Both the position numbers and the translations under genes were made by a program. From contig SLUK01000003.1 in the NCBI GenBank assembly GCA_004340125.1, forward strand, positions 1-64,000: 64,000 nt of DNA, in the 5' to 3' direction. Numbering within the stretch: position 1 is the first letter of the stretch; every line of letters begins with the position of its first letter. Under the pieces are notes generated by a model. It had not been told where the DNA came from, made no database searches, and saw only the letters and a list, made by a program, of their open reading frames with translations. Positions 53,674-60,337 of this stretch are shown one piece after another. This stretch comes from Harryflintia acetispora. GTDB taxonomy: Bacteria; Bacillota; Clostridia; Oscillospirales; Ruminococcaceae.

Positions 53674-55011
53674 GTGCGAATCGAGCTGCCAAGGACGGTG
53701 GAGCGCATCCTCGAGCTGCTGCGGGGTAGCGGCTATTCATCCCAGGTGGTGGGCGGCTGCGTGCGCGACAGCCTGCTCGGCGAATGTCCATGCGACTGGG
53801 ATGTCGCCACCAGCGCCACCCCGCAGCAGGTGCGCGCGCTCTTCGCTCCCCTTTGCCGGGTGGTTTCCACCGGGGAGCGCCACGGCACCGTGACCCTGAT
53901 CCTCGACGGGGAGCAAGTTGAGGTGACCACCTACCGGATCGACGGCAGCTACAGCGACGGCCGCCGCCCCGATGGGGTGCGGTTTACAAGCCGGCTGTGC
54001 GAGGACCTCGCGCGGCGGGATTTCACCGTCAATGCGATGGCCTACAGCCCCCGGGAGGGACTGTGCGATCCCTTCGGCGGGCAGGAGGACCTGCAAAGAC
54101 GGGTGCTGCGCTGCGTGGGGGAGCCGGACCGCCGCTTCGGCGAGGATGCCCTGCGGCTGCTGCGCGCGCTGCGCCAGAGCGCACAGCATGGTTTTTCGGT
54201 CGAGCGGGAGACGGAAAAAAGCCTTCTGCGCAACCGCTCGCTGCTGCTGCGTATTTCACCCGAGCGCGTCGCCAGGGAGCTGATATTGCTCCTCTGCGGG
54301 CGGGAGTGCGGACGGGTGCTGCGTCGATACTGGCAGGTGTTGGCGGTGGTGCTGCCCGGAATCGAACCGATGGTGGGACTCGATCAGCACAACCCTTACC
54401 ACCGCTTTGACGTATTCGAGCATACCGTGCGCGTGCTCGAGGCGGTTCCGCCCGAGCCGGTACTGCGCCTTTGCGCCCTCTTCCACGACATGGGAAAGCC
54501 GGAGTGCTTCACGATAGACGGGCAGGGGATCGGGCATTTCCGGGGCCATCCGCTCATCAGTGAGCGGATGGCGCGCGCGTCGCTCACCGCGCTGCACCTG
54601 CCGCGGCGCACGGTGGAGGAGGTCTCTGCCCTGGTGCGCCACCACGACCGAAAGCTCCCGCCCGAGCGCGCCGCGCTGCTGCGCGCGCTGCACGAGCTGG
54701 GGGAGACGGCCGTTCGCCGCCTGCTCGTCTTTCGCCGCGCCGACTGGACCGGGCAGGGGACCTGGCCCGAGCGGCTGGTGGAGGTGGACCGCGCACAGGC
54801 GCTGTTGGAAGACTTGCTGAAAGAGGGGGCCTGCTACCGCGAGCGGGACCTCGCGCTGTCCTCCCGGGAGCTGATGGCCCTCGGGGTGCCGGAGGGCCCG
54901 TACCTCGGCGTGCTGCGGGGACGGCTGCTCGACGCCGTGATCGAGGGCCGGGCGGAAAACGAGCGCGAGGCGCTTCTGTCAGAAGCACGGCGTTTGATCG
55001 AACAGGAATAA
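53674..55011 (+). CDS. cca: CCA-adding tRNA nucleotidyltransferase with HD domain
   Basis: Adds or repairs the 3' CCA of tRNA. The 445-aa class II enzyme shows GGCVRDSLLG and the catalytic DWD pair (CDWDVAT) near 40, RRDFTVNAMAY near 113, the RNA/base-recognition motif EDALRLLRALR near 157 and an HD domain (FHDMGKP) with further histidines. GTG start at 53674 behind GGAGAGGGGG. Monocistronic with promoter and a strong terminator. Confidence 0.93.
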   Translation: MRIELPRTVERILELLRGSGYSSQVVGGCVRDSLLGECPCDWDVATSATPQQVRALFAPLCRVVSTGERHGTVTLILDGEQVEVTTYRIDGSYSDGRRPDGVRFTSRLCEDLARRDFTVNAMAYSPREGLCDPFGGQEDLQRRVLRCVGEPDRRFGEDALRLLRALRQSAQHGFSVERETEKSLLRNRSLLLRISPERVARELILLLCGRECGRVLRRYWQVLAVVLPGIEPMVGLDQHNPYHRFDVFEHTVRVLEAVPPEPVLRLCALFHDMGKPECFTIDGQGIGHFRGHPLISERMARASLTALHLPRRTVEEVSALVRHHDRKLPPERAALLRALHELGETAVRRLLVFRRADWTGQGTWPERLVEVDRAQALLEDLLKEGACYRERDLALSSRELMALGVPEGPYLGVLRGRLLDAVIEGRAENEREALLSEARRLIEQE

Positions 55012-55017
55012 ACAACG

Positions 55018-55065
55018 AAAACCAGGGGCAAAACCGTCTGTTGCGGACGGTTTTGCCCCTGGTTT
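55018..55065 (+). terminator. Intrinsic terminator after cca
   Basis: 20-bp long stem (55018-55038 with 55046-55065), 7-nt loop; T-rich on the right. Confidence 0.85.
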
Positions 55066-55118
55066 CATAGAATAGGGGGTAAGAGTTGGTTGTTCCAAAG
55101 AAGGGGAGGGAAGCGGGG

Positions 55119-55340
55119 ATGTGTCAAAACCCTGTGGAGGAAAACGCACTGCTCATGGTGTCCGCAGCGATCGCTTCCTCCCTTGCCGAGGGGAGGAGCA
55201 TCGAGGACATCTCGGTGATGTCCGCCCTGCTGGAGGTCGTGGGGGACCAGCTGGCGCTGATCGCGACCCTGCGGGGCAGCTGCGCGAGCAAGGAGCGCAT
55301 CGGCGTACCTCCCCGGGACGACGAAAGCCGGACTACTTGA
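55119..55340 (+). CDS. Small protein of unknown function (DUF6774-like)
   Basis: A 73-aa protein with helical middle part NALLMVSAAIASSLAEGRSIEDISVMSALLEVVGDQLALIATLRGSC, shown here in pieces (ALLMVSAAIA, SVMSALLEVVGDQLA). The pattern of two amphipathic helices followed by LALIATLR resembles the DUF6774 small proteins of Clostridia; this is a tentative match. ATG 55119 follows a purine-rich GGGGAGGGAAG site. Its last 8 bases overlap the 3' end of spoIIQ on the other strand. A polar C-terminal tail (CASKERIGVPPRDDESRTT). Confidence 0.6.
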   Translation: MCQNPVEENALLMVSAAIASSLAEGRSIEDISVMSALLEVVGDQLALIATLRGSCASKERIGVPPRDDESRTT

Positions 55341-56157
55341 GGCCCATGGTCTCGACCGGGTCGACCCACTTGCCGGCCTGCTTGAGGCCAAAGTGGATGT
55401 GGTTTTCCAGGCTGATCTCGCAGGGGACCTTGTCCGCCTTGCCGATCACGTCCTTGACCTTGACCTGCTGGCCTTCCTGGACGCCGAGGGTCTGGTTGTC
55501 CAGCCCGCAGTAGACCGAGACGAGGGAGCCCGCATGCTCGATTTCCACACAGGTGCCCCAAAGCGCGTCGTCGTAAATCTTCGATACGGTGCCGTCGGCG
55601 CAGGCCATCACGTCGGTACCCTTGGCCGCCTTGATGTCGATCCCGTCGTGGGTGCGCCAGTCGTTGAGGGTCACGTTCTTGACCAGCTCACCGCCGCTGT
55701 AGGGGTTAAACACCTCGGACATCACGGGCAAGCTGTAGGCCAAGATCGGCTGCTCGGACGAGCCGGCGGGTTTGGAGAAGAGATCGAGCACATCGGCAGA
55801 CGGCTCGGATGACAAGGCCTGCTGCGGCTGCGCGGGTGAGGAGGTAGAGGACTTGCTCTCCTCCTTTTTCTCCTCGGGAGCGCTGGAGGAGGAAATCTCG
55901 ACGTCCTCCACCTTCCTCTCGGCCTCTTTCAAGTCTGAGAAGCCCCAGTCCAGTTCGTCGCCCGCCTCGCCGCTGTCTGCCTGCGAGGAGGCTGCCGGAG
56001 GGTTTTGCAGTTTTTTTTCGTCCTGTGCCGTGATCGAGTTCATGGTGGAATCGATCGCTACCCATGCCGCGGCGCCGGCGCCTACCACGCAGACCGCAAG
56101 CGCGATGTAAAACCCTTTTGAGGAAAGAAATTTACCAAATTTAGAATGGTTGCTCAT
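55333..56157 (-). CDS. spoIIQ: Sporulation LytM-domain protein SpoIIQ
   Basis: Forespore membrane protein that forms the channel with SpoIIIAH during engulfment. 274 aa: an N-terminal membrane anchor (about 14-34), a Ser/Glu-rich linker (about 45-120), and a C-terminal M23 peptidase domain (about 140-274). Metal ligands are intact: THDGIDI (His and Asp) and NHIHFG (His-x-His). In B. subtilis the domain is degenerate; many clostridia keep it active. GGAGGT before ATG 56157. Confidence 0.88.
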   Translation of the reverse strand: MSNHSKFGKFLSSKGFYIALAVCVVGAGAAAWVAIDSTMNSITAQDEKKLQNPPAASSQADSGEAGDELDWGFSDLKEAERKVEDVEISSSSAPEEKKEESKSSTSSPAQPQQALSSEPSADVLDLFSKPAGSSEQPILAYSLPVMSEVFNPYSGGELVKNVTLNDWRTHDGIDIKAAKGTDVMACADGTVSKIYDDALWGTCVEIEHAGSLVSVYCGLDNQTLGVQEGQQVKVKDVIGKADKVPCEISLENHIHFGLKQAGKWVDPVETMGLK

Positions 56158-56230
56158 ATGCTTTTAGCACCTCCGAACATAGTTTGTGCCCCTGCGAAGC
56201 GGTTTATTCAGTGCGCGAGGGGAAGGAACG

Positions 56231-56641
56231 CTATTTTTTGGCCGGGCTCCGTCCGTCATTCGTTTCTTCTTCAGAAGCCGGCTTTTTGAAGGCGGAATAG
56301 ATCTCCTTAAAGGCAATGAGCAGCAAAAATCCCGCGAACAGTCGTCGCAGCAGCCCGTCCGGCAGGCTGCCCGCGAGCTTGCTGCCGGCGAACACCCCCA
56401 AAATCCCCGCCGGGATGAGGATGGCCGCCACCTTAAAGTCCACCAGCTTGTTCTTGATATGGATGATCAGTGAGACGATTGCAATGGGGATAAAGAAGAC
56501 CAGGTTGATCCCCTGCGCGGCAAACTGGTCGACGTCTTTGAAAACGGTCAGGTAGATCAGCAGTACCCCGCCCCCGCCCATCCCCAAAGCGCTGAGCACC
56601 GCGCCGAAGAAGGCGGGGAGCAGAGCTGTGAGCCATTCCAT
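56231..56641 (-). CDS. Half-size TauE/SafE-family membrane protein (first half partner)
   Basis: A 136-aa membrane protein with about four segments and the TauE motif GAVLSALGMGGGGVLL near its start. Full-length TauE/SafE transporters (sulfite or other anions) have about 250 residues and eight segments; this gene and the next each cover one half. Start at ATG 56641 (MEWLTALL) is best guess; ATG 56653 or 56650 is possible. Confidence 0.8.
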   Translation of the reverse strand: MEWLTALLPAFFGAVLSALGMGGGGVLLIYLTVFKDVDQFAAQGINLVFFIPIAIVSLIIHIKNKLVDFKVAAILIPAGILGVFAGSKLAGSLPDGLLRRLFAGFLLLIAFKEIYSAFKKPASEEETNDGRSPAKK

Positions 56642-56734
56642 ATGAATCATCATTCCTCTCTGGATGTTTCGTGTCGGTTTCGCCATGCGAAACTCCCTGT
56701 TTGAAAGCGCGCTTTTAAACCGCCCTCTCCTTTT

Positions 56735-57094
56735 TTAGCGGAAAAACAGCCGGATGGCCGAATAGAGCACCACCCCGCCGAAGAGCAGGCGCAGCCAGCG
56801 CAGAGGGAGCTTATTGAGCAGAAGCGCCCCGACCACCGCGCCCGCCAGCCCCCCGGGGAGATAATAGAGCGCGTCGGTGAGATGGAAGCTATCGTTTCCG
56901 AGGTACATCCCGATGGTGAACAGCGAGAGCACCGAGATGACCAAAATCGAGGTCGCGTGGGATTTGCGGTCCTCCACCCCCAGGGCCTTGAGCACCGGCA
57001 CGGCGACCATCCCGCCGCCCGAACCGAACAATCCGTTGAGGAAACCCACGAACACGCCGGCTGCCGCCGCGAGGGTCTTTTTCATTTTTTTCAT
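56735..57094 (-). CDS. Half-size TauE/SafE-family membrane protein (second half partner)
   Basis: A 119-aa protein with about four membrane segments and GFLNGLFGSGGGMVAVP, the other TauE-type motif. GGAGG precedes ATG 57094 by 8 nt. It lies immediately upstream of the other half and is read in the same direction, so the two probably form a heterodimer equal to one eight-segment transporter. Substrate is unknown. Confidence 0.8.
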   Translation of the reverse strand: MKKMKKTLAAAAGVFVGFLNGLFGSGGGMVAVPVLKALGVEDRKSHATSILVISVLSLFTIGMYLGNDSFHLTDALYYLPGGLAGAVVGALLLNKLPLRWLRLLFGGVVLYSAIRLFFR

Positions 57095-57139
57095 CGCCAA
57101 AGCCTCCCACACAAACAATAGCGTTGGCCGTTGGCCGGC

Positions 57140-57220
57140 CATAAAAATAGCTCTTCGAGCTATTTTTTACAATTCTCACGGCCGGCCTATGGTCATGGCC
57201 ATTTTTATTGCGAAGCAATA
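57140..57220. repeat. Dispersed palindromic repeat, copy B
   Basis: Reverse-orientation copy of 16919-16991, about 80 percent identical over 70 bp. It contains AATAGCTC-ttc-GAGCTATT and TTTTTATTGC-gaa-GCAATAAAAA hairpins, both followed by T-tracts in one direction, and GGCCGGCC. Lies after tcdA and in front of the TauE genes. Confidence 0.65.
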
Positions 57221-57274
57221 AAAAAATCCGTATTCCGGAATAGGTTTCCAGAATACGGAACGGTTTATACATGG

Positions 57275-58003
57275 TTATTTGTTTTCGTCCGCTCGTCCGA
57301 GCAGCAGCCGGACCCCCTCGGCGGCCAGGATATAGCCCGCCACCGGCGGCACGAAGGATATGCTCCCCGGCGGGTGCCGCCCGGTGTTTTCATCGTCGGG
57401 CACCACCGCCTTTTGCGCCGGCTCGGTCGAATAGACCACCCGAAGATGTTCGATCCCGCGCCGGCGCAGCTCGCGGCGCATCACCCGCGCCAACGGGCAG
57501 CCGGTGGAAACCGTCTCGGTGATGTCCCCGGCGGTGAGGCATTGGGGCGAGAGACGGTTGCCGGTGCCGAGGCAGCTGACGAGGGGAATCCCAAGCCGAC
57601 GGCACTCCTGGGCCAGATGGAGCTTGGCCGTCACCGTGTCGATGGCATCGAGCACCAGGTCGGGCTGCCAGCCGTAAAGGAAGGAGCTGTTTTCGGGGAG
57701 ATAGAACTGCCGGCACAGGGTGAGGCAAATTTGGGGATTGATCGAGCGCAGGCGCCCGGCCACCGCCTCGGTCTTGGGCCTGCCGATCGTGTCAAGCGTT
57801 GCGATCAGCTGGCGGTTGAGGTTGCTGAGCGACACTTCGTCATTGTCCACCAGCATGAGGCTTCCTACCCCCGCGCGGCAGAGCGCTTCGGCGCAGGAGC
57901 CGCCCACGCCGCCCAGGCCCAACAGGGCGACCTTGGCTCCCGCGAGGCAGCGAAGGCCCTCTTCGCCCAGCAGCAGCCCGGTGCGGCAAAGCCACTGATC
58001 CAT
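57275..58003 (-). CDS. tcdA: tRNA threonylcarbamoyladenosine dehydratase TcdA
   Basis: ATP-dependent cyclisation of t6A to ct6A at position 37 of tRNAs reading ANN codons. The 242-aa E1-like (ThiF/MoeB) protein has the nucleotide loop LLGLGGVGGSCAEAL near 28, VDNDEVSLSNLNRQL near 52, and the TcdA segment CLGTGNRLSP and TGCPLARVMRREL. ATG 58003. Monocistronic; the repeat B hairpins lie beyond its stop and may act as terminator. Confidence 0.9.
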   Translation of the reverse strand: MDQWLCRTGLLLGEEGLRCLAGAKVALLGLGGVGGSCAEALCRAGVGSLMLVDNDEVSLSNLNRQLIATLDTIGRPKTEAVAGRLRSINPQICLTLCRQFYLPENSSFLYGWQPDLVLDAIDTVTAKLHLAQECRRLGIPLVSCLGTGNRLSPQCLTAGDITETVSTGCPLARVMRRELRRRGIEHLRVVYSTEPAQKAVVPDDENTGRHPPGSISFVPPVAGYILAAEGVRLLLGRADENK

Positions 58004-58036
58004 GTACTGCCTCCTTCAAAACGGTGATGTAATGGG

Positions 58037-58068
58037 CCTGGGCAGGGCCGGCGGCCGCGCTGCCCAGG
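58037..58068 (-). terminator. Stable hairpin downstream of the GNAT gene
   Basis: 9-bp perfect stem (58037-58045 with 58060-58068) with a GC-rich loop, no T-run. Could be a weak terminator or mRNA-end structure. Confidence 0.4.
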
Positions 58069-58079
58069 CGGATGAATCG

Positions 58080-58580
58080 TTAGATTAATTTTTCATAGGC
58101 TATTTTTTCGCTGTTGTCAAAACAGATTGTCCCACAATACGAAAAACCATTCTTTTGCAAAACGTGCTTCATAATATCATTGTCTTGGTCGGTATCCATT
58201 TTAAAGCTATGTACATCCCGCTTTCGGGCCATATCCTCCACCAGCTCCAGAACACCGGAGGTAAGCCCCCGCCCTTTTACGGAGTTGTCCAAAGCCAGCC
58301 TATGCACGACGACATAGGGCTGATCGCTGATCCAGCGTCCGTTTATGCTGTCATATGCCCGCTCGCCACAGAAATCGATGCAGAGATAGCCGACGATTTT
58401 TCCGCCGAGCAGGCAAAGGTAGCCGATTTTATCCTCAATGTCCTTTTCAATGCAGGGACGATCGGGGTAGCCGTCCTGCCACTGATCCACACCGTTCGCC
58501 TTTAAAAAGGCCTTGGCCTGATCAATCAGTGCCATAATGCGGGGAATATTCTGCTCTTGTGCAAGCGCAAGTTTCATCAT
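58080..58580 (-). CDS. GNAT-family N-acetyltransferase
   Basis: A 166-aa acetyltransferase with VVHRLALDNSVKGRGLTSGVL (acetyl-CoA loop region) and DTDQDNDIMKHVLQKNGF. GAG GCG-type AGGAGG precedes ATG 58580. Codon use is AT-richer than the surroundings, possibly a more recent arrival. Substrate unknown. Confidence 0.82.
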   Translation of the reverse strand: MMKLALAQEQNIPRIMALIDQAKAFLKANGVDQWQDGYPDRPCIEKDIEDKIGYLCLLGGKIVGYLCIDFCGERAYDSINGRWISDQPYVVVHRLALDNSVKGRGLTSGVLELVEDMARKRDVHSFKMDTDQDNDIMKHVLQKNGFSYCGTICFDNSEKIAYEKLI

Positions 58581-58633
58581 GGAGCGCCTCCTGGGAAAAG
58601 GGGAAGTGGTTTAGCTTATTGAAATTTTACATA

Positions 58634-58825
58634 AAAAATCCCCGCCTTGCCGGTGATAAGCCTTAATGAAACCCGTACGAAGACAGGTGGGTATCCTCCA
58701 GTCGGTTTCGCGCTCCCTTCGTCCGGCCCGAGGGCCGGGAGGTCTGCAATCCGCCGACCGCGTCCGGATTCCCAATTCAAAAAGTGTTGGATTAAATAAT
58801 TGCTTATCTGCCGCACAACGCAGGG
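58634..58825 (-). ncRNA. ssrS: Probable 6S RNA (SsrS)
   Basis: About 190 nt on the minus strand. A long closing stem pairs the 5' end (CCCTGCGTTGTGCGGCAGATAAGC split around bulges) with GCTTATCACCGGCAAGGCGGGG and is followed by six T. Inside are an AT-rich asymmetric bubble, a GC-rich arm with GGCCC/GGGCC tip, and a GGATACCCACCTG-loop-CGGGTTTC hairpin, as in the 3' side of the central bubble of Firmicute 6S RNAs. 6S RNA binds RNA polymerase holoenzyme by mimicking an open promoter. Assigned by shape and motif, not by a model search. Confidence 0.65.
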
Positions 58826-58852
58826 ATCTTCTTTATGGCCGTTCGGAGAGGC

Positions 58853-59203
58853 TCAGTCCTCGTCCTCGCCGGCTTCTTCGTCTTCGTCGTTTTCGATGTC
58901 CTCGATCGCTTCGATGTCGAACTCGTCCTCCAGGCGCTCGGTAAAGATAGCGCTGATGGAGCTGAACTCCTTCTCGTTGTCGATCGCCTCCAGGTATTCG
59001 CCCTCGTCGTCGCAGAGCACCTTCATGATGACCAGCTCAGCGTCGCTTTCCAGGAGCTCTTCGACCTCGTCGTAGTGCGGCACCATGGCCAGATACCGCC
59101 CGTCGTCCGTCTCGATTGCATCGAGCACCTCGAACATGTGCTCCTTACCGTCTTCATCAACCAGAGTCATCAAATCAGGGGAGAAGTCCATCTCATCCGC
59201 CAT
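58853..59203 (-). CDS. DUF1292-family acidic protein (YrzB type)
   Basis: A 116-aa very acidic protein (DEMDFSPDLMTLVDEDGKEHMFEVLDAI, C-terminal run of Asp/Glu) of the DUF1292 family, usually near alaS or yrrK/yrzL in Firmicutes, function unknown. ATG 59203 is preceded by GGTGGAG at short spacing. A sigma-A promoter is at 59261-59289. It reads toward the 6S RNA gene; the gap is only 28 bp. Confidence 0.85.
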   Translation of the reverse strand: MADEMDFSPDLMTLVDEDGKEHMFEVLDAIETDDGRYLAMVPHYDEVEELLESDAELVIMKVLCDDEGEYLEAIDNEKEFSSISAIFTERLEDEFDIEAIEDIENDEDEEAGEDED

Positions 59204-59260
59204 ATCTCCACCGGTCCTTTCCTCAGTATATTCTGCCCGGCGTTCTCTGCCGTATCCATT

Positions 59261-59289
59261 AGTATATACCAAACCTGCCAAGAATTCAA
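59261..59289 (-). promoter_or_regulatory. Sigma-A promoter of the DUF1292 gene
   Basis: On the minus strand TTGAAT (59289-59284), 17-bp spacer, TATACT (59266-59261). Confidence 0.65.
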
Positions 59290-59356
59290 GAAAAGAATGG
59301 CAGGTTGACAACATGTAAATTATCAATAAAAGTTTTCAAGAAATTTTAAAAAAACT

Positions 59357-59385
59357 ATTGACAATGGTGCAAGGGGCGGTTATAA
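59357..59385 (+). promoter_or_regulatory. Perfect consensus sigma-A promoter of the large non-coding transcript
   Basis: TTGACA at 59357-59362, 17-bp spacer, TATAAT at 59380-59385: exact consensus at both boxes, the strongest-looking promoter in the window. Confidence 0.92.
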
Positions 59386-59390
59386 TAAAG

Positions 59391-60337
59391 ACACAAAGAC
59401 GGAAGGAAATGAATAGACTAGAACAAAAGGAGAAAGGGGTGGTTCCGATGTACTTGACGGAAGATGAGCCGCAGTGCTTTGAGGGGACCCCGGCTCCGTC
59501 GAATAAGGATCGGTAACCTAGCGAATCCAAGCGAGAATATGGCTTTGATTTCATCGCAAAGTATCCATCAGAAATGATGTTGCATGAAAACAAATCGTTC
59601 TTGTAACGCGAGTGGATTTAACCACTAAAAGCAGGTTATCGAAACGCGGCAAGGTCGATGGAATCGGGCGTAGAAAAACGAATGTCATCCAACAGCAAAA
59701 TAATCCTCTGGTATATCAGGGCTGGCTCAAACGGCCGGCCGGTATGGATCCCTTAAGAAAGGATTCATAGGAATGAACGCAGAAATGCGGTTTCCTCCAT
59801 CAAGTGGTTTTAAGGCGTGTTTGTTTTGAAGACCGGTTGATGGATCAGATATAAAGGAAGGAAAACAGTTGATTTGTTGGTAGCATTCACACAATCAAAG
59901 AAAACGTAAGACAGGAAAGACGATCAGACTACCGTACGATGTATGGCAAGGATCGGCAATGGGTTGCAAAAGTCGAAGCGGCCGGACTGGATTCGGAGTG
60001 AACACGAGGCAACTGCTGTAAACGAAATGACCCGCCGGGAACTATGTGGAACCGTACACTAAGCTTTCGATGAGGTTTGATTGTGTGAAGCGGTAATGAG
60101 CATTCCAAATACAATTCAATAGATTGTTCTGCGGCAAGCTGAAAAGTGATATGAGCCGCAAATAAAGATGAAAAGGTGAGTCCAATGAAATAGCCAGAAG
60201 GCTATCTCATCGAGTAACCGAGAAAGCTTTATTGACAAACAACAAAAGCCCGGAACCGAAGGGTTTCGGGTTACAAGGAAGTATTATATTCTGATTAGGC
60301 GGTATAGCCCGTTTAAGGGCTATGCCGTCTTTTCCTG
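59391..60337 (+). ncRNA. Large structured non-coding RNA, about 0.9 kb, family not identified
   Basis: No convincing protein gene exists between 59391 and 60319 on either strand. Many helices can be drawn on the plus strand: GACGG/CCGTC and GAGCC/GGCTC enclosed by GGTT-CCGAT with ATCGG-TAACC (59440-59520); GG-CTTTG/CAAAG-TAT-CC (about 59537-59567); CATC-agaaa-TGATG; AGTGG/CCACT (about 59610-59626); CGCA-GAAA-TGCG (GNRA-like loop, near 59780); the long-range CACACAATC (near 59887) with GATTGTGTG (near 60079); GCGGC/GCCGC (60132-60160); ATAGCC-agaa-GGCTAT (near 60189). The transcript ends at the terminator 60299-60337 or the CCCG-AACC/GGTT-CGGG hairpin near 60250. Size and purine-rich joints recall OLE, GOLLD or ROOL RNAs, but I could not assign a family. 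Confidence 0.6.
60299..60337. terminator. Terminator shared by the non-coding RNA and the serine recombinase gene
   Basis: GGCGGTATAGCCC pairs with GGGCTATGCCGTC (13 bp, one G-T), 6-nt loop, then TTTT on the plus strand. The recombinase stop codon lies in the right arm. Confidence 0.8.

Noticed and set aside
59448..59516. 22-codon reading frame starting MYLTEDE behind a purine-rich site and a perfect promoter
   Set aside because: It falls inside a paired arm (GACGG/CCGTC, GAGCC/GGCTC) of the structured transcript; too short and structure explains the sequence better.
59391..60300. Group II intron or RNase P/tmRNA as the identity of the non-coding region
   Set aside because: No domain V-type hairpin, no reverse transcriptase, no RNase P or tmRNA core motifs were found by eye.
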